Of a stretch of 64,000 nt of DNA, positions 10,901-21,800 are shown in pieces; the first letter of the stretch is position 1, and each line of letters opens with the position of its first letter. The notes beneath the pieces are model-generated. The model ran no database searches. It had not been told where the DNA came from and saw only the letters and a list, made by a program, of their open reading frames with translations. The stretch covers positions 27,252,629-27,316,628 of the forward strand of contig CM073592.1 of assembly GCA_037074705.1 (NCBI GenBank), in the 5' to 3' direction. A program made the position numbers and the translations under genes. The DNA comes from Zhengitettix transpicula. Lineage: Eukaryota; Arthropoda; Insecta; Orthoptera; Tetrigidae.

Positions 10901-12746
10901 CCAAGAAATTGAGATTTTACGAGATTATTTAATAATAATTTTTTTTTTGGGTGTAGACAGGCTATGTATAGGGTAATTCACATAGTGGCAACTCTCCTCT
11001 TATAGCATAGGGAAGGGATTTGAAAGGGAGGATGCGGAAGGGCCCCCGGGCTATCGTTTAAGGATTCTACCCGGCATTCGCCTAAAAGAAATGCAGGACA
11101 AACCCTAGAAAAACCTGCATCAGGTTTTTTGGTACTTGTCCCACACCCTTCCGATGGCGGGAGAGGGGTTAGCTGTGGGGTCGCAGCTTTCCCCTCGCCG
11201 TGCCTTGACCGGTTTAGGAGGCAGCTGGCCGACTATTCCCAATAGGAATAGCGGACAACTCTTACCGTATGCCCAAGGTCTTCGACCCCGGAACATACAC
11301 CTCTCAAAACAGGCGGAGGTGCCTCGGCATGTGGGAACCTTAGTTCAAAAAACCAGAGAGATGTGGAGGCATCCCCAAAGGTAGCCTCCGCCAGAGCTCT
11401 TTTGGAAGGATCACCTGCGAGAGAATCCTCTCGCAAGCTTCCTTGATTTAATCATTTAATCTTTAAATTTATTTAATTTCGCTGCATGCATCGGCCCTAA
11501 TGTGGACCCACATCAGGTTTGTAAATATGCAAATATAAAATATTTACAAACCTGATGCGGGTCCAAGTTGCTAAAATAATTAAATGAAAATTTAACTATC
11601 AGTTCTTTGCCTTCTTTACTTATTTAAACTATAGGGACGTAAAGAATTAGTAGCCTATAAATACGTTCATCTTCACATCGTATTAAACTGTGAACTCTTA
11701 GTAACTTACACTTCTCTCACTTAATAACAGACTCTTTGCTCTCTAACTCGCTCAACTTTGCTCCATAATCCACGTAACATGTAGGAGACCAGTCGTTTAA
11801 TTTGATTTTGCTTTTGTCGCATTCTTCACGAAACTCATTGGAAGTTTCATCATCTGTTAGTCAACTCAGTTAAAAATGGCATGTTTATTGAAGAAGCGAA
11901 CACAGCATTTGCGATATTCTCCTGTAGTTGCGCTGATGGGACCATATTGACAAAGCAGACGCCGGACTACGACGAAAAAAAAAAAAAGTAAGCCTGCGAG
12001 GGAATTCTCTCGCAGGTGAACCTTCCCAGAGAGCTCTGGCGGAGGCTACCTTTGAGGATGCCTTCACATACGTCTGGTTTTTGAACTAAGGTTCCCACAT
12101 GCCTAGACACCTCGGCCTGTTTTGAGGGGTGTATGTTCCGGGGTCACAGACCTTGGGCATACGGTAAGAGTTGTTCACTGTTACCATTGGAACAGTCGGC
12201 CAGCTGCCTTCTAAACTGGTCTAGGCACGGAGAAGGGAATGCTGCGTCCCCACAGCAATCTCCTCTCCCGCTATCGGAAGGGCGTGGGAGAAGCACCAAA
12301 TGCCCGACCTACCTGACGCAGGTTTTTCTATGGTTTTCCCTGCATCACTTTTAGGTGAATTAACAGGTAGGATCCTTAAACCATAGCCCGGGGGCCCTAC
12401 TTAACCCTTGGCTACCTTCCTCTACCCTTCCACATCCCTTCCTATGCTATTAAAGGGGAGTTGCCCAACGTGGATCACCCTCATGTAGCCTGTTGCCCTA
12501 AAAAAACGACGAAAAATAAATTACGACAACGACCAAATGTCGTCAACCTCCAAATTTCGATTGTAATAAAAGGTAAGAATAAAATGCAGATTCGAGAACA
12601 TGTTTCCGTCGTTATTACAGGGCTCTCTTTACACTCTAACATCTGCTGCGGCGCCTTTCGCACGAAGACGCGGTCGTCGCGAGGCTCCTGGAATGGAGGC
12701 GGTCATGGGAGGCGGCAGCGAGTCGCAATGGATGTCAAATCCATAA
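7969..12746 (+). CDS. small secreted or membrane protein, four-exon model, function unknown
   Basis: I do not recognise this protein. Proposed exons are 7969-8074, 10135-10270, 10345-10432 and 12621-12746; all borders keep phase, giving 151 residues. Exon 1 encodes a clear signal peptide (M-APFFLVVFTFTLVASRVRA). Exon 2 is Pro/Tyr/His/Gln-rich. Exon 3 contains a hydrophobic stretch (DIAMAFLAYIGVLSILQ) that could be a membrane helix. Exon 4 is Arg/Gly-rich (RRRGRRE) and ends in TAA. Donors after exons 1 and 2 (GTAACA, GTGAGT) are acceptable. The exon 3 donor (CAG/GTCATG) is weak; without it the frame would stop at 10480 with a different tail. Two SINE-like copies lie in the last intron. Exons 1-3 are better supported than exon 4. 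Confidence 0.5.
10939..11440 (-). mobile_element. SINE-like retroposon, copy 3
   Basis: Minus orientation: T run at 10939-10948 (the A tail), GGGTGTAGACAGGCTATG tail variant, and hairpin head at 11414-11437 (arms CCTGCGAGAG and CTCTCGCAAG). A short internal deletion after the GATGCGGAAGGG segment removes the GTAGCCAAGGGTTAACTAG block. It lies in the predicted last intron of the 7.97-12.75 kb gene. Confidence 0.8.
11503..11565. repeat. micro-hairpin: 25-bp inverted repeat with 13-nt loop
   Basis: The arm at 11503-11527 (starting TGGACCCACATCAGG) is complementary to 11541-11565 with one mismatch. The loop contains TGCAAATATAA. A second hairpin of similar build lies at 20662-20728 and shares a GGGT/ACCC element in the stem and an ATATGCAAA element in the loop. 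Candidates are a solo foldback element or a small-RNA precursor. Confidence 0.8.
11980..12505 (+). mobile_element. SINE-like retroposon, copy 4, full length with perfect 11-bp target duplication
   Basis: Plus orientation. The hairpin head is at 11993-12016 (CCTGCGAGGG-AATT-CTCTCGCAGG). The tail reads AGCCTGTTGCCCT followed by A's to about 12505. The flanking direct repeat ACGACGAAAAA occurs at 11969-11979 and again at 12506-12516. An 11-bp duplication plus an A tail fits target-primed reverse transcription. I see no box A/box B pair of a tRNA-derived SINE and no reverse transcriptase ORF. Confidence 0.85.
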
Positions 12747-14011
12747 GAGGCACTTCAGGTAAGACTTCGAACGTAGCGAAATCCTGCGTGACCATGTCCT
12801 TGGCATCATCTTGTTACTCTTGTAGGGAAATGGCGTTGCCAGTCTTGGACGCAGGAAGCGGCGACATCATCTTAGATGAGCGGCGGACCAAGAAACACCC
12901 TGCTTCAAAATTCTTCGATTCCAAGTTTCAGTATGCTTTTCTAATCCCAATTAATAGTGGATGTTTTGGACTAATGGAAATTTTATTTTGACGAAAGGTT
13001 TCATCGTACATTCTAGAGCTAATGATGTAAGAAATGCTTTCGTTGACAAGACAACGCAGTGATCTCGTTTATAACGATGTACCAACGACATCTTAAGAAA
13101 GTGCTATTAATATAAAGCCAATAATCTAAATGTGTTTTGTCTTTTTCTTCCAACCCCCCAGTTTTGTCCGGAAGTTCTGTAAACTATATAGTAGCTTGAG
13201 AAATTGGAAAAACAAGTAAGAAATTTTTTTAAGGACGGTTCAGCCATTTTTGAGTTGGCACCACTCAAACAAGCCGTTAGGGATTTTTAAATATTGATAA
13301 CAATCTTTTTTCGCCCTTCAGTGGTAAGTACGGTCGCAATAATGCATTTAAACTTTCCGCCGGAAATGATTTCACCTTAATAGTTTAAAGTGCCTGCGTC
13401 AACACTTACTTTCACCTTCTTAAGAAAGGGCATTCTTCAACATCCTGGACCAACGTAAACATTACAACAGGTTATTATCCCATTCACATAAAAATCAACC
13501 CTTACCTCGTATACGAACTTTATGTAGATACCAGGATCAATTACTATACCTAATAATGTGCATCATTATATATATATATATATATATATATTGTAATAAC
13601 CAGTAAAGAAGGACAGGAATTCTGTTCTTATTTTTATCAGATTTGTTTACCAACTCAGACTGGGAATCCTTGAGGGGTTTGTACATATAAAAGATAATGA
13701 TAAAATGATGGATAAGTGGCTCTTAGAGAAGGGGAAGACTATAATTGAGCATTTTTGCGGCTCTTAAGGCTAAATGGTTGTGACCGACATCTTGACGACG
13801 GAACCCTGAAAGGCATGATAACAGATGTTTGGTGGAAGAGGCAATTATATTAAAAGCAGATGCTTATTTTAATTGATTGAGTGGCTCTCGGAGCGGGAGA
13901 AAGCAAACAGATGGTGTTGTTTGGCGAACTTGGAATTTCAAAACAACTGTGAAAACAAGGGAATATTCTGGAGCCAGGATATAAATAAGAGGGCAGCTGG
14001 ACGGAAGAGAA
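12747..14011. other. noncoding spacer
   Basis: Nothing gene-like was seen. It contains a (TA)n tract around 13567-13591 and otherwise unremarkable AT-rich DNA. Confidence 0.5.
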
Positions 14012-14223
14012 CCTGATGCAGGTTTTCTAGAGGTTTTCCCTGCATCACTTTTAGTCGAATTGCCGGGTAGGATCCTTAAACCATAGTCCGGGGGCCCTAG
14101 TTAACCCTTGGCTACCTTCCTCTACCCTACCGCATCCCTCCTGCAAATCCCTTCCTATGCTATTAAAGGGAAGTTGCCACAACGTGGATCACCCTCATGT
14201 AGCCTGTTACCCTAAAAAAAAAA
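14012..14223 (+). mobile_element. SINE-like retroposon, copy 5, 5'-truncated
   Basis: Only the 3' part of the repeat is present: it starts at CCTGATGCAGGTTTTCTAG and runs through GGGGGCCCTAGTTAACCC to AGCCTGTTACCCT and an A10 tail ending at 14223. Truncation at the 5' end with an intact A-tailed 3' end is typical of reverse-transcribed elements and fixes the element's orientation. Confidence 0.8.
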
Positions 14224-15723
14224 GAACACAGTTAGACAGGAGTTGGAGAGGAGACGGACGTGTCAGTAGGGAGAGAGCGGTGGTGCAGGTCCGCAGGGCC
14301 AAATTGAAGTGGCCGAAACAATGTTATGAACAGTTGGGAGTTTTCATTCAAGAGAGATTATCGGATGGTAGGCCAAGGTAGATGGCCCAGAGTAATCAGT
14401 TGGACATCAGTCATCATAAGTCGGTAGGAGTTCGTCGTGGAAATCTGTCTGCCAGCAGAGTTGGTTGAATTCGTCATGAGGGTAACGTCATCAAGAAGAG
14501 GTGACTGTGAAAGCAGAGTGGGTGAGCGCAACCTGGTGCTCTTTAAGCCTGTATGAAGTGAGTGTGTGCCGGTATGGGAGAGATCCAAAAGTGCATGGAC
14601 CAGAGAGCTTGTATTACAATATATATTGTAACACTCACCAATGTTATCTATTAATGCTGTCGGGTGACTTCCTCTTAGGGCATTGCAGTACTTTTAAAAA
14701 AGAAAAACACGACAGACGTCTAGTTTTTCAAAGTATCCAACACTTGTTTCCAAAGATATTTAACATCCAAACCCGCCCCCTACAAATAATGTATTCAAAC
14801 TAAAGTTGCAATATCATTATAACAAATAAAAAAAACACTAATATTTTTAGTTCTTATAATAGTACTGATAAAAATTCTTAGTATCTTAATTTATACAAAA
14901 ATTATCTGGAATTTCACAGCGGAAAGATAAAATTAATTTTCTTTGTAATGTATAATAATCTATATAATTTAACTTTCAGAAATCACAAACTACTAACAAG
15001 GAAAACAATATGAATTTTATACAATATATATATATATATAAAATAATTAAGCATCCGAGGGTGAAGTGTATATATATATATACTTAATTAATTTGGTGAA
15101 ATGTCCTATAATTAAAGTTTTTTGTACGGCCACTTGAAGAGTATTTGCTATTTATAATTCAGTCCTCCTGATCTAAAATAAAAGGAATAGTTTTCTCAGA
15201 ATCAATATTTCGCAGTGACTACGTTTTTCTTCTTCATCGCAGTTACATTGTCATAACCTCTTTGTCTGTCTTAAGCATCGGCCTAATATGATTAGAGATT
15301 CAAAGCTTTTTTTTTTGTAACAGAAGATCCAGGTTAATGAATAAATCATATCGGGAACACCACATTTGTGAACCACGGCCTGTTCGCGGGTTTCAAGCTG
15401 TAGATAGCTCAATTAATATTTCGATGAGATTTTGAGATGTTTATCCATATTACTTTCCCCTGGAAAAAGCGTACGACTCCAATGATGTGCCTGGTTAGAC
15501 CTGCAACCTCTCAAATGGGATAGTCATTCGTGTGAGGCGAAAACGATAAGGTAAAGACAAAGGAGAAAAATAAGTAAACACTGCATTCCTGAACTATTAT
15601 GTGAAACACAATATAAAAATCCGGAAGACCAGACCCCGAATTGGCGCATCAGCAAAGCATCTAAGAAGAGGGCCAAAACAGGTGATTGATAAAGGCATAA
15701 AACTACACGGCAGACAATTCCCT
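14224..15723. other. noncoding spacer downstream of DNAAF3
   Basis: No gene is supported. Short (TA)n tracts occur near 15022-15041 and 15069-15081, and an imperfect ACAATATATATTGT palindrome near 14615-14630. The 14157-14803 ORFs lie partly in retroposon sequence and look spurious. Confidence 0.45.
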
Positions 15724-15729
15724 TTTATT
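15724..15729 (-). promoter_or_regulatory. poly(A) signal AATAAA of DNAAF3
   Basis: AATAAA on the minus strand lies 33 bases past the DNAAF3 stop codon. This suggests a very short 3' UTR. Confidence 0.5.
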
Positions 15730-15762
15730 GGCTACATAAAATCACATGATGAATCGTCCTCT

Positions 15763-17124
15763 CTACGAAACCTGCAGCAGGGCGTACTCGTCCTTGCAGC
15801 CGTCGAACCCGCGCAGCCACTTGAGTCCACAAGCGTCGGCTTTGGCGCGTAGAGACTCTTCCAGCTCCTGGGCGGCGTCACTACGCTTGCCGTCCGCCAC
15901 CACGAACTTCCGTCCCTCCACCAGAACCAGGGCATCGTCGCTCAACACGCGGCGCAGATCCGGAACGAGCGCGTGTCTGAGCGACGCCCCAAGCACCGCG
16001 ACGCTGCACCGCCCTCGCAGGAGCGCCTTGCCCAGCAACGAAGAGACGTCCGGATCCGAACACAGAAACACGAAGCAGTTTTGCGGAGCGTCCATGAGAT
16101 CCGCCACCGACCCGTCAGCGTCAGGATCCCCGGAGGCGTCGACATCGACGTCGGAGTCAGACGCTAGAACCGTGGTGATCTCAGTGATGATAACGCCACC
16201 GTGATGCCGGTCGTCATCGTCCTCGTGGTGTTCGTAGGGACGTCGATATTCGAGTTCGTGAAATATCTGGCGCAAGTTAACGCTGGTTATGTCGGTGGAT
16301 CCAGCCACGAGCTGATTGTTCATTCGGCGGTCGAAGCCGCTCTGCTCCGTCGCGACGCCGAACGCGAAGAACGGGCCCGAACGCACGTCGCCACGGTAGC
16401 CGTCGTGACGCAGACGCCTGCCTTCGCGTGTCACCGACGACGCCAACGTGGGATTGCTGACCGCCGCCTCCGTCTCCAGCCAGCTGAAAGCGACGCCGTT
16501 GCTGCGGAACTGCTTGTACTCGGTCGCAGCTACGCGCTCGGCGCCGTCCGTGTCCTTCAATCGCATGTAGTAGTCCCAATCGAAGATGCCCGCCCTAGCG
16601 TCGAAGCGCGTCCCCAACTGTCGTCGTAGACGCCCGTCCCACTCGGTGCCCATGTCGAAGTCGCCCGGCGTTTTCCAAAAAGCGAACACATCCTCTATGT
16701 CGTCCAGCACGCGGTGCTTAAGCAGATCCAGACGGAAAAAAGCCGGAAGACGCTCGACGTCGCCCAGATAGCGGGCCAATATTCGGCTCTTCTGGGCCAG
16801 GTACTTAGCAGTGGAAGGCCGCAGGAACGCGTTGCCATACAACTCCATGAAGAGACGTGACTTCTCCGCCGCCGGGCGCCGCTCCAGAGCCAACGTGATC
16901 TGCAGCAGCTGACGGGCGAGCAGCTCGACGCGGTCCTCGAACACGTACAGGACGACGCGGCGCGTGCCTGGGTGACGGTAGCTCTGCGCCAGCGTCTTCA
17001 GCACGTGGCGAGCGTCTCCGCAGCCCAGCAGCAGGACGTTCACCTCCGCGTCTGCGGCCAAGGCGCCACCCAACTCCTCCGCTTTGGACTGAAGATCTAG
17101 CGCCGTCGTTAAACCCCAATGCAT
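15763..17124 (-). CDS. DNAAF3: dynein axonemal assembly factor 3 (DNAAF3), intronless
   Basis: DNAAF3 is a cytoplasmic factor that helps preassemble axonemal dynein arms before transport into cilia and flagella; in insects the main site would be sperm and chordotonal neurons. The single open frame gives 453 residues. Family landmarks are visible: the N-terminal WGLTTALDLQ, the methyltransferase-like VNVLLLGCGDARHVLKTLAQ (about residues 28-47), LELYGNAFLRPSTAKYLAQK-type segment, LGTRFDARAGIFDWDYYMRL in the middle, and a C-terminal region with RCSVAVLGASLRHALVPDLR. An acidic, His-rich insert (HHEDDDDRHHGG) and a Ser-Asp-Val-Asp run precede the C-terminal part. The gene is conspicuously GC-rich against AT-rich surroundings and has no introns, whereas vertebrate orthologues are multi-exon. 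Identification is by remembered family similarity. Confidence 0.92.
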   Translation of the reverse strand: MHWGLTTALDLQSKAEELGGALAADAEVNVLLLGCGDARHVLKTLAQSYRHPGTRRVVLYVFEDRVELLARQLLQITLALERRPAAEKSRLFMELYGNAFLRPSTAKYLAQKSRILARYLGDVERLPAFFRLDLLKHRVLDDIEDVFAFWKTPGDFDMGTEWDGRLRRQLGTRFDARAGIFDWDYYMRLKDTDGAERVAATEYKQFRSNGVAFSWLETEAAVSNPTLASSVTREGRRLRHDGYRGDVRSGPFFAFGVATEQSGFDRRMNNQLVAGSTDITSVNLRQIFHELEYRRPYEHHEDDDDRHHGGVIITEITTVLASDSDVDVDASGDPDADGSVADLMDAPQNCFVFLCSDPDVSSLLGKALLRGRCSVAVLGASLRHALVPDLRRVLSDDALVLVEGRKFVVADGKRSDAAQELEESLRAKADACGLKWLRGFDGCKDEYALLQVS

Positions 17125-18420
17125 CTTGTAAACACTGCGCGGTCACCTAGCAACGTCAAGGCACTCGATCGCCGCCGTGCAAAGATCAATAGTCATTTTG
17201 TAGATATATTTTAAATATAAAGTTAGTGATGACGTCAACCTGCAGAAAAATTAATATGCCGTTTCGTATAAATATTGACGCAATAAAAAATATTTTGAAA
17301 AGATACAGGCTGATGAATCAGTAGATGACAGAGAAGAAGAAAATACATTAAAAAAAGGTAGTATTTGGTATCAATGTTGCACTTAATAGAAATTGTGTTT
17401 TTATGACAAATTGTTTCCATCTCTAAAAGGTCAAACGGTTCACTTAAATTGTTGAAATTTAGTAGAGGAAAATTTGTGGCCACTTTTCCCAGGTGTCAAT
17501 CTTTAGATATTTCCTTGTACATTTCAATTTGGAGATGTAAAAAAATTAAAATCCTCACTATGATTCAAAAGAATTAATCCCAAGAGTGTTAACATTCTCA
17601 CAACTTATTCAAGAAGAACCATTTATTTGTATTGTGCTGATCAGCAAAGTTTTAAACAAATGGGGAATAAACAAGACTTGATACACACAAATAATATCAA
17701 AGCATTGTGGATAGTTATTCATTTTAAAATATTTCAGATGCCTACACACAACTCCCATGTCCCAATCACTTTGACCGCAATTATTTTATCAATCAACTGT
17801 TGGTATGACATATTTGTTTTTTTTACATTACAACACATTTGGTTGCATATTGAAAGGTAACTCTAGCTTGTGCCAGTAGTTAAAATGAGCATTAATTTGT
17901 GACCACATACATTTAAAACAGGTAACATATATGCAACAATACACAGATATTGATAATTAACTTAATGCACTACTATGAACAGCATCTTATTTGTGTAAAT
18001 ACATTTATGTAAATACAATCTGAAGAAGAGCAAACGGTATAGGGAAAAAACTTCTAATAGCTGACAGATATGTTGGCTGTACTTTATTGTATTTAGATAT
18101 TTACAGAGTTCACATAAAATTGTAATTACATCAGTGACTTAAGTTCACTACGTAAAGTGAAATATTCTCAATTTACAAAATAGATTAGTTCCAAATAATC
18201 CAGAGAAATCATTTAATTATTGAAAACTATATACAACACTATACAAACTCAAAGGCAAAGTTAATCTGTGTAAATGCCATTAATAAGTTCTCTAATCCAG
18301 TTAAGTGAAATAAGGAGTGAACATTCACGAATACAATCAGAGTTCAAGAATGGTCTTATTCAGACCTACCACATGTCAATATCAAAATAAATTACTCTCC
18401 TCTATTTCCTTTCAATAGTT
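17125..18420. other. intergenic and probable NDUFS1 3' UTR
   Basis: No gene is supported. Minus-strand AATAAA sequences at 18083-18088 and 17622-17627 are possible NDUFS1 poly(A) signals. The remainder is AT-rich spacer toward DNAAF3. Confidence 0.45.
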
Positions 18421-18763
18421 TTAGTACTTGGACTGTTTCTGCTTGAGGGCTGCCTGCACACACTTGGCCATGGTGGGTGACGCACGGCTGATGGGATCTG
18501 TCATGAAGAAGTCCTCCAAGACTTTTTGCTTTATATCCAGTGGACTGCCACTAAGTTGTGAAGTCACACGCTGAAACAATATTCATACCATTATTGAATA
18601 CTACTGAAACTAAAATAAAGTAGTATTAATCAATTAATTACCAATAATGACTACTACTCAAATATTCTGAACTGCCTGCAGTACTTAATTGTGAAAAAAA
18701 TCTATAGAAGTGAAGTATCATGTATAATACAACAATGAGACTATAGCTTTTATACTTCACACA

Positions 18764-18802
<39 letters not shown>

Positions 18803-21800
18803 AACAAGTAAGGCACAAAAAGTCTGCACAACATTTTTATGGGATTTGCTGGGTGTAACATATCACAAAATAGAATAGAATAGGGGACAAAATGTTACCA
18901 TAAAAAGTAAATAGTTTAACTCCTTGATCTGATTACAAGGTAATATTTTCATAGCTGAAAAGTTCTATCACCATATTTTGCTTAAATTTGCTCATTTGAA
19001 AAACAAAAATATTGCTAAACTTTGTAAAGAGTTCTGTAAAACAATTGTTGTGAAGATATTTGCCCAAAATAAGTCACGGTGTACCATTGATGAATTCCTT
19101 GAAATATGTCAACTCTTTCTCAAGTCAATGAATAGTTGTCTTCAAATTAGTGAAAACCGTACAGACTACTGGACAAAATAAATCCTGAGCAAATGCAAAA
19201 TGATTTCATGTGAGTAAACAAGACAGGCAAAAATGAATTTAACAATAATAATATCATGACAATTAATGCGAACAACCTTGATCTTGATCATGGGGATGGG
19301 GGAGATAATTACAGAATGAAGGATTCTGCAGCAGAAAAGAAACATAAATATTTTGAGGAACATGTTTCTGGTGGGAGATAAGCCACACCATGGTGGGAAT
19401 GTTGAAGAGGCAATCACATGAACAGTCTGGATATGTTAAGCCATCAATATATTGTGTATTATATTTTAAAGCTTAGAATCTTTTTCTGCACAAAAATGTT
19501 CAAACTAATGACTCATAGAGGCAGTCAAAATGTGAATACAATGCATAACATGACAAATAAGCTTATGAAAATAAACTAAAATATCAGCAAGCATGTATAA
19601 GACAAATAAAATAAAAACAAAATTATTTTACTTTTGATATTTAAATATAGGGAATTATGATACACATTATAGGAAACAAAAATATATCTCTACAAGTTAC
19701 CTTGGAGAGTTCCAGGGCCTGAGTGAAGTAGTTTGCATCTTCTACACTGCCATACCGCACAAGGTTTGGGGAAACATCGTTGAGCCGCTGTCGAATTTCA
19801 TTCAAATTATCATATGGCAGATTTTTCCCCAGAATCTGGAAAATTTACACATAATGGAATAGTTATGAATAAGTATTTTAGTGTATTGATTAAAATTTAT
19901 TTAATCTCATTATGAGTATTAAAATTATTTTCAAGAAAAATATTATTTTTTAGGAATCTGGGAAATTAAAGTGCCTTAAAAGTTGGACCCATCACAAAGA
20001 AAATGTGAAATATTCTGAATAATAGACTGAAGATGTGCAAGCATAATGAATGTTTGATATGACTGTTTACAAAGAGGCAAAATAAAGATCATATCATATA
20101 AAAGTTAACTATTGAATAAGATACTTGATGTTCTGATTACAAATTACTCATAATACATAAAAAGTAATTACAGTTACTTCCACAGCCAAATTGGGTGTAT
20201 ATAAATATAATGTAATTTATTCTGTAATAGTTATCAAATTATCTTAACTTCATATTTAACTTATACCAAATCATGCAAATGACAGATAGTTTTTGGTTTT
20301 AAGAAAAAAGAAAGTTCTGAATATAAAGAATTATAAAAATTTATTTAAAAAAGTAAGAATGTAATAATAAAATGTCAGACTAAAACAATATTAAAGACAA
20401 ATAATTGGAGGACTAATCAGAACAATCTGTAAAAAACGAGAATATAAACATTTTAGATGTGATTTATTACATACTAAATTATCTAAATCCTGGTCCATAA
20501 AATTTAGATCAGAAATTTTAATATCATGACATTTCATTGATGTTCCCTGTCATTTAGAAGAGATCAAAATAAACTAAGGAGTCTTTGGATGATCCATGAA
20601 AATATTTTACAAAAGCAATGAACTCCAAGTATTGAAACAAACAGCATGCGATGATCAATATATAGTTCTCGGAATTCACACGGGTCTAAATATAAATATG
20701 CAAAACCCATGTGAATTCCGAGAACTATTTATTGAACAACTTCACTGCGAAAGACTTCAATCTTTGAGCAGGCTATGATATCAAATTCACCAGAAAATAA
20801 ATTAATAGTTACCTCTGAGATGGCACGGATAATTTTCCAATCATCCCGAGCAAGCCCAGGAGGGTTAACAGCCACCAGTGTCTGCTGGGCCCTTCCTTCA
20901 GTGTTAACATATGAGGCCTGCTTCTCTGTGTATGCAGCACCAGGAAGGACGGCATCTGCCATCGAAGCACCCACATCACCGTGGTGTCCTAAATTTAGAA
21001 GTCTAGTTAAAATTTCTGTTTCATAAATGTGGTTATAACTGGAGTCCAATATGTTTCAAATTAAGGAGGAACAGATTTTCTGCTTACCATTAATACAGGA
21101 CACTTATAAAATGGTTATTTGTAAAATATGTTGAAGTTATCATGAAAATGATCTTACCTTGGTAAACAATGAAAGTATCTTTGGGCAGATCTGCTCTTGT
21201 GATAACTCCTTCATCAGCTCCCAGCAAGAAGAGGACCTTAGGTGGATTGTTGCGGATAGTCCCAACACCAGGCTGATAACCAATGTCCAGTGCTGCCACT
21301 TGGGATGCCACACGGTGAAGCACATTTAGGACTTTCCACTCTGCAGGTGTCTGCAATGTATGAAAAATTTAATAATGTGATCTTCATGTGCCATAATGAG
21401 CCCAAATATACAGATTAAGTCTTGTTCTCATACTCATATTGGAAGTGATAGTCTCCGACTCATTAATGAAGATGGAAAAGTTCAAGAGCCAAAAGTACCC
21501 ACAAAATCATAGCTTCAAAAAATCTGTAGTTACTATTTTGTACACAGTTCAATTTTCAAAAATAGAAAACCAAATTATTAATCTATAGAAATCTTTAATG
21601 AGCAAAAGTTATTCAAACTCTCTGTGTCATGGTTTGATGCAAGTTGGTGCAAATTGTTAAGTATGCCTTATTAACAGTTATCTTGATTTAATGATCAATT
21701 TAAATAAAGTAAGCCAGAAACTCTCACTATATTTTCTTTCAGTATTAGATCATTGATATGGGCAACAAAGAGAGAGAGATGGTGACAAGTTCTCAGTTTC

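Noticed and set aside
12461..12991. 176-codon plus-strand ORF
   Set aside because: Its first part is the tail of a retroposon and the rest overlaps proposed exon 4 in another frame.
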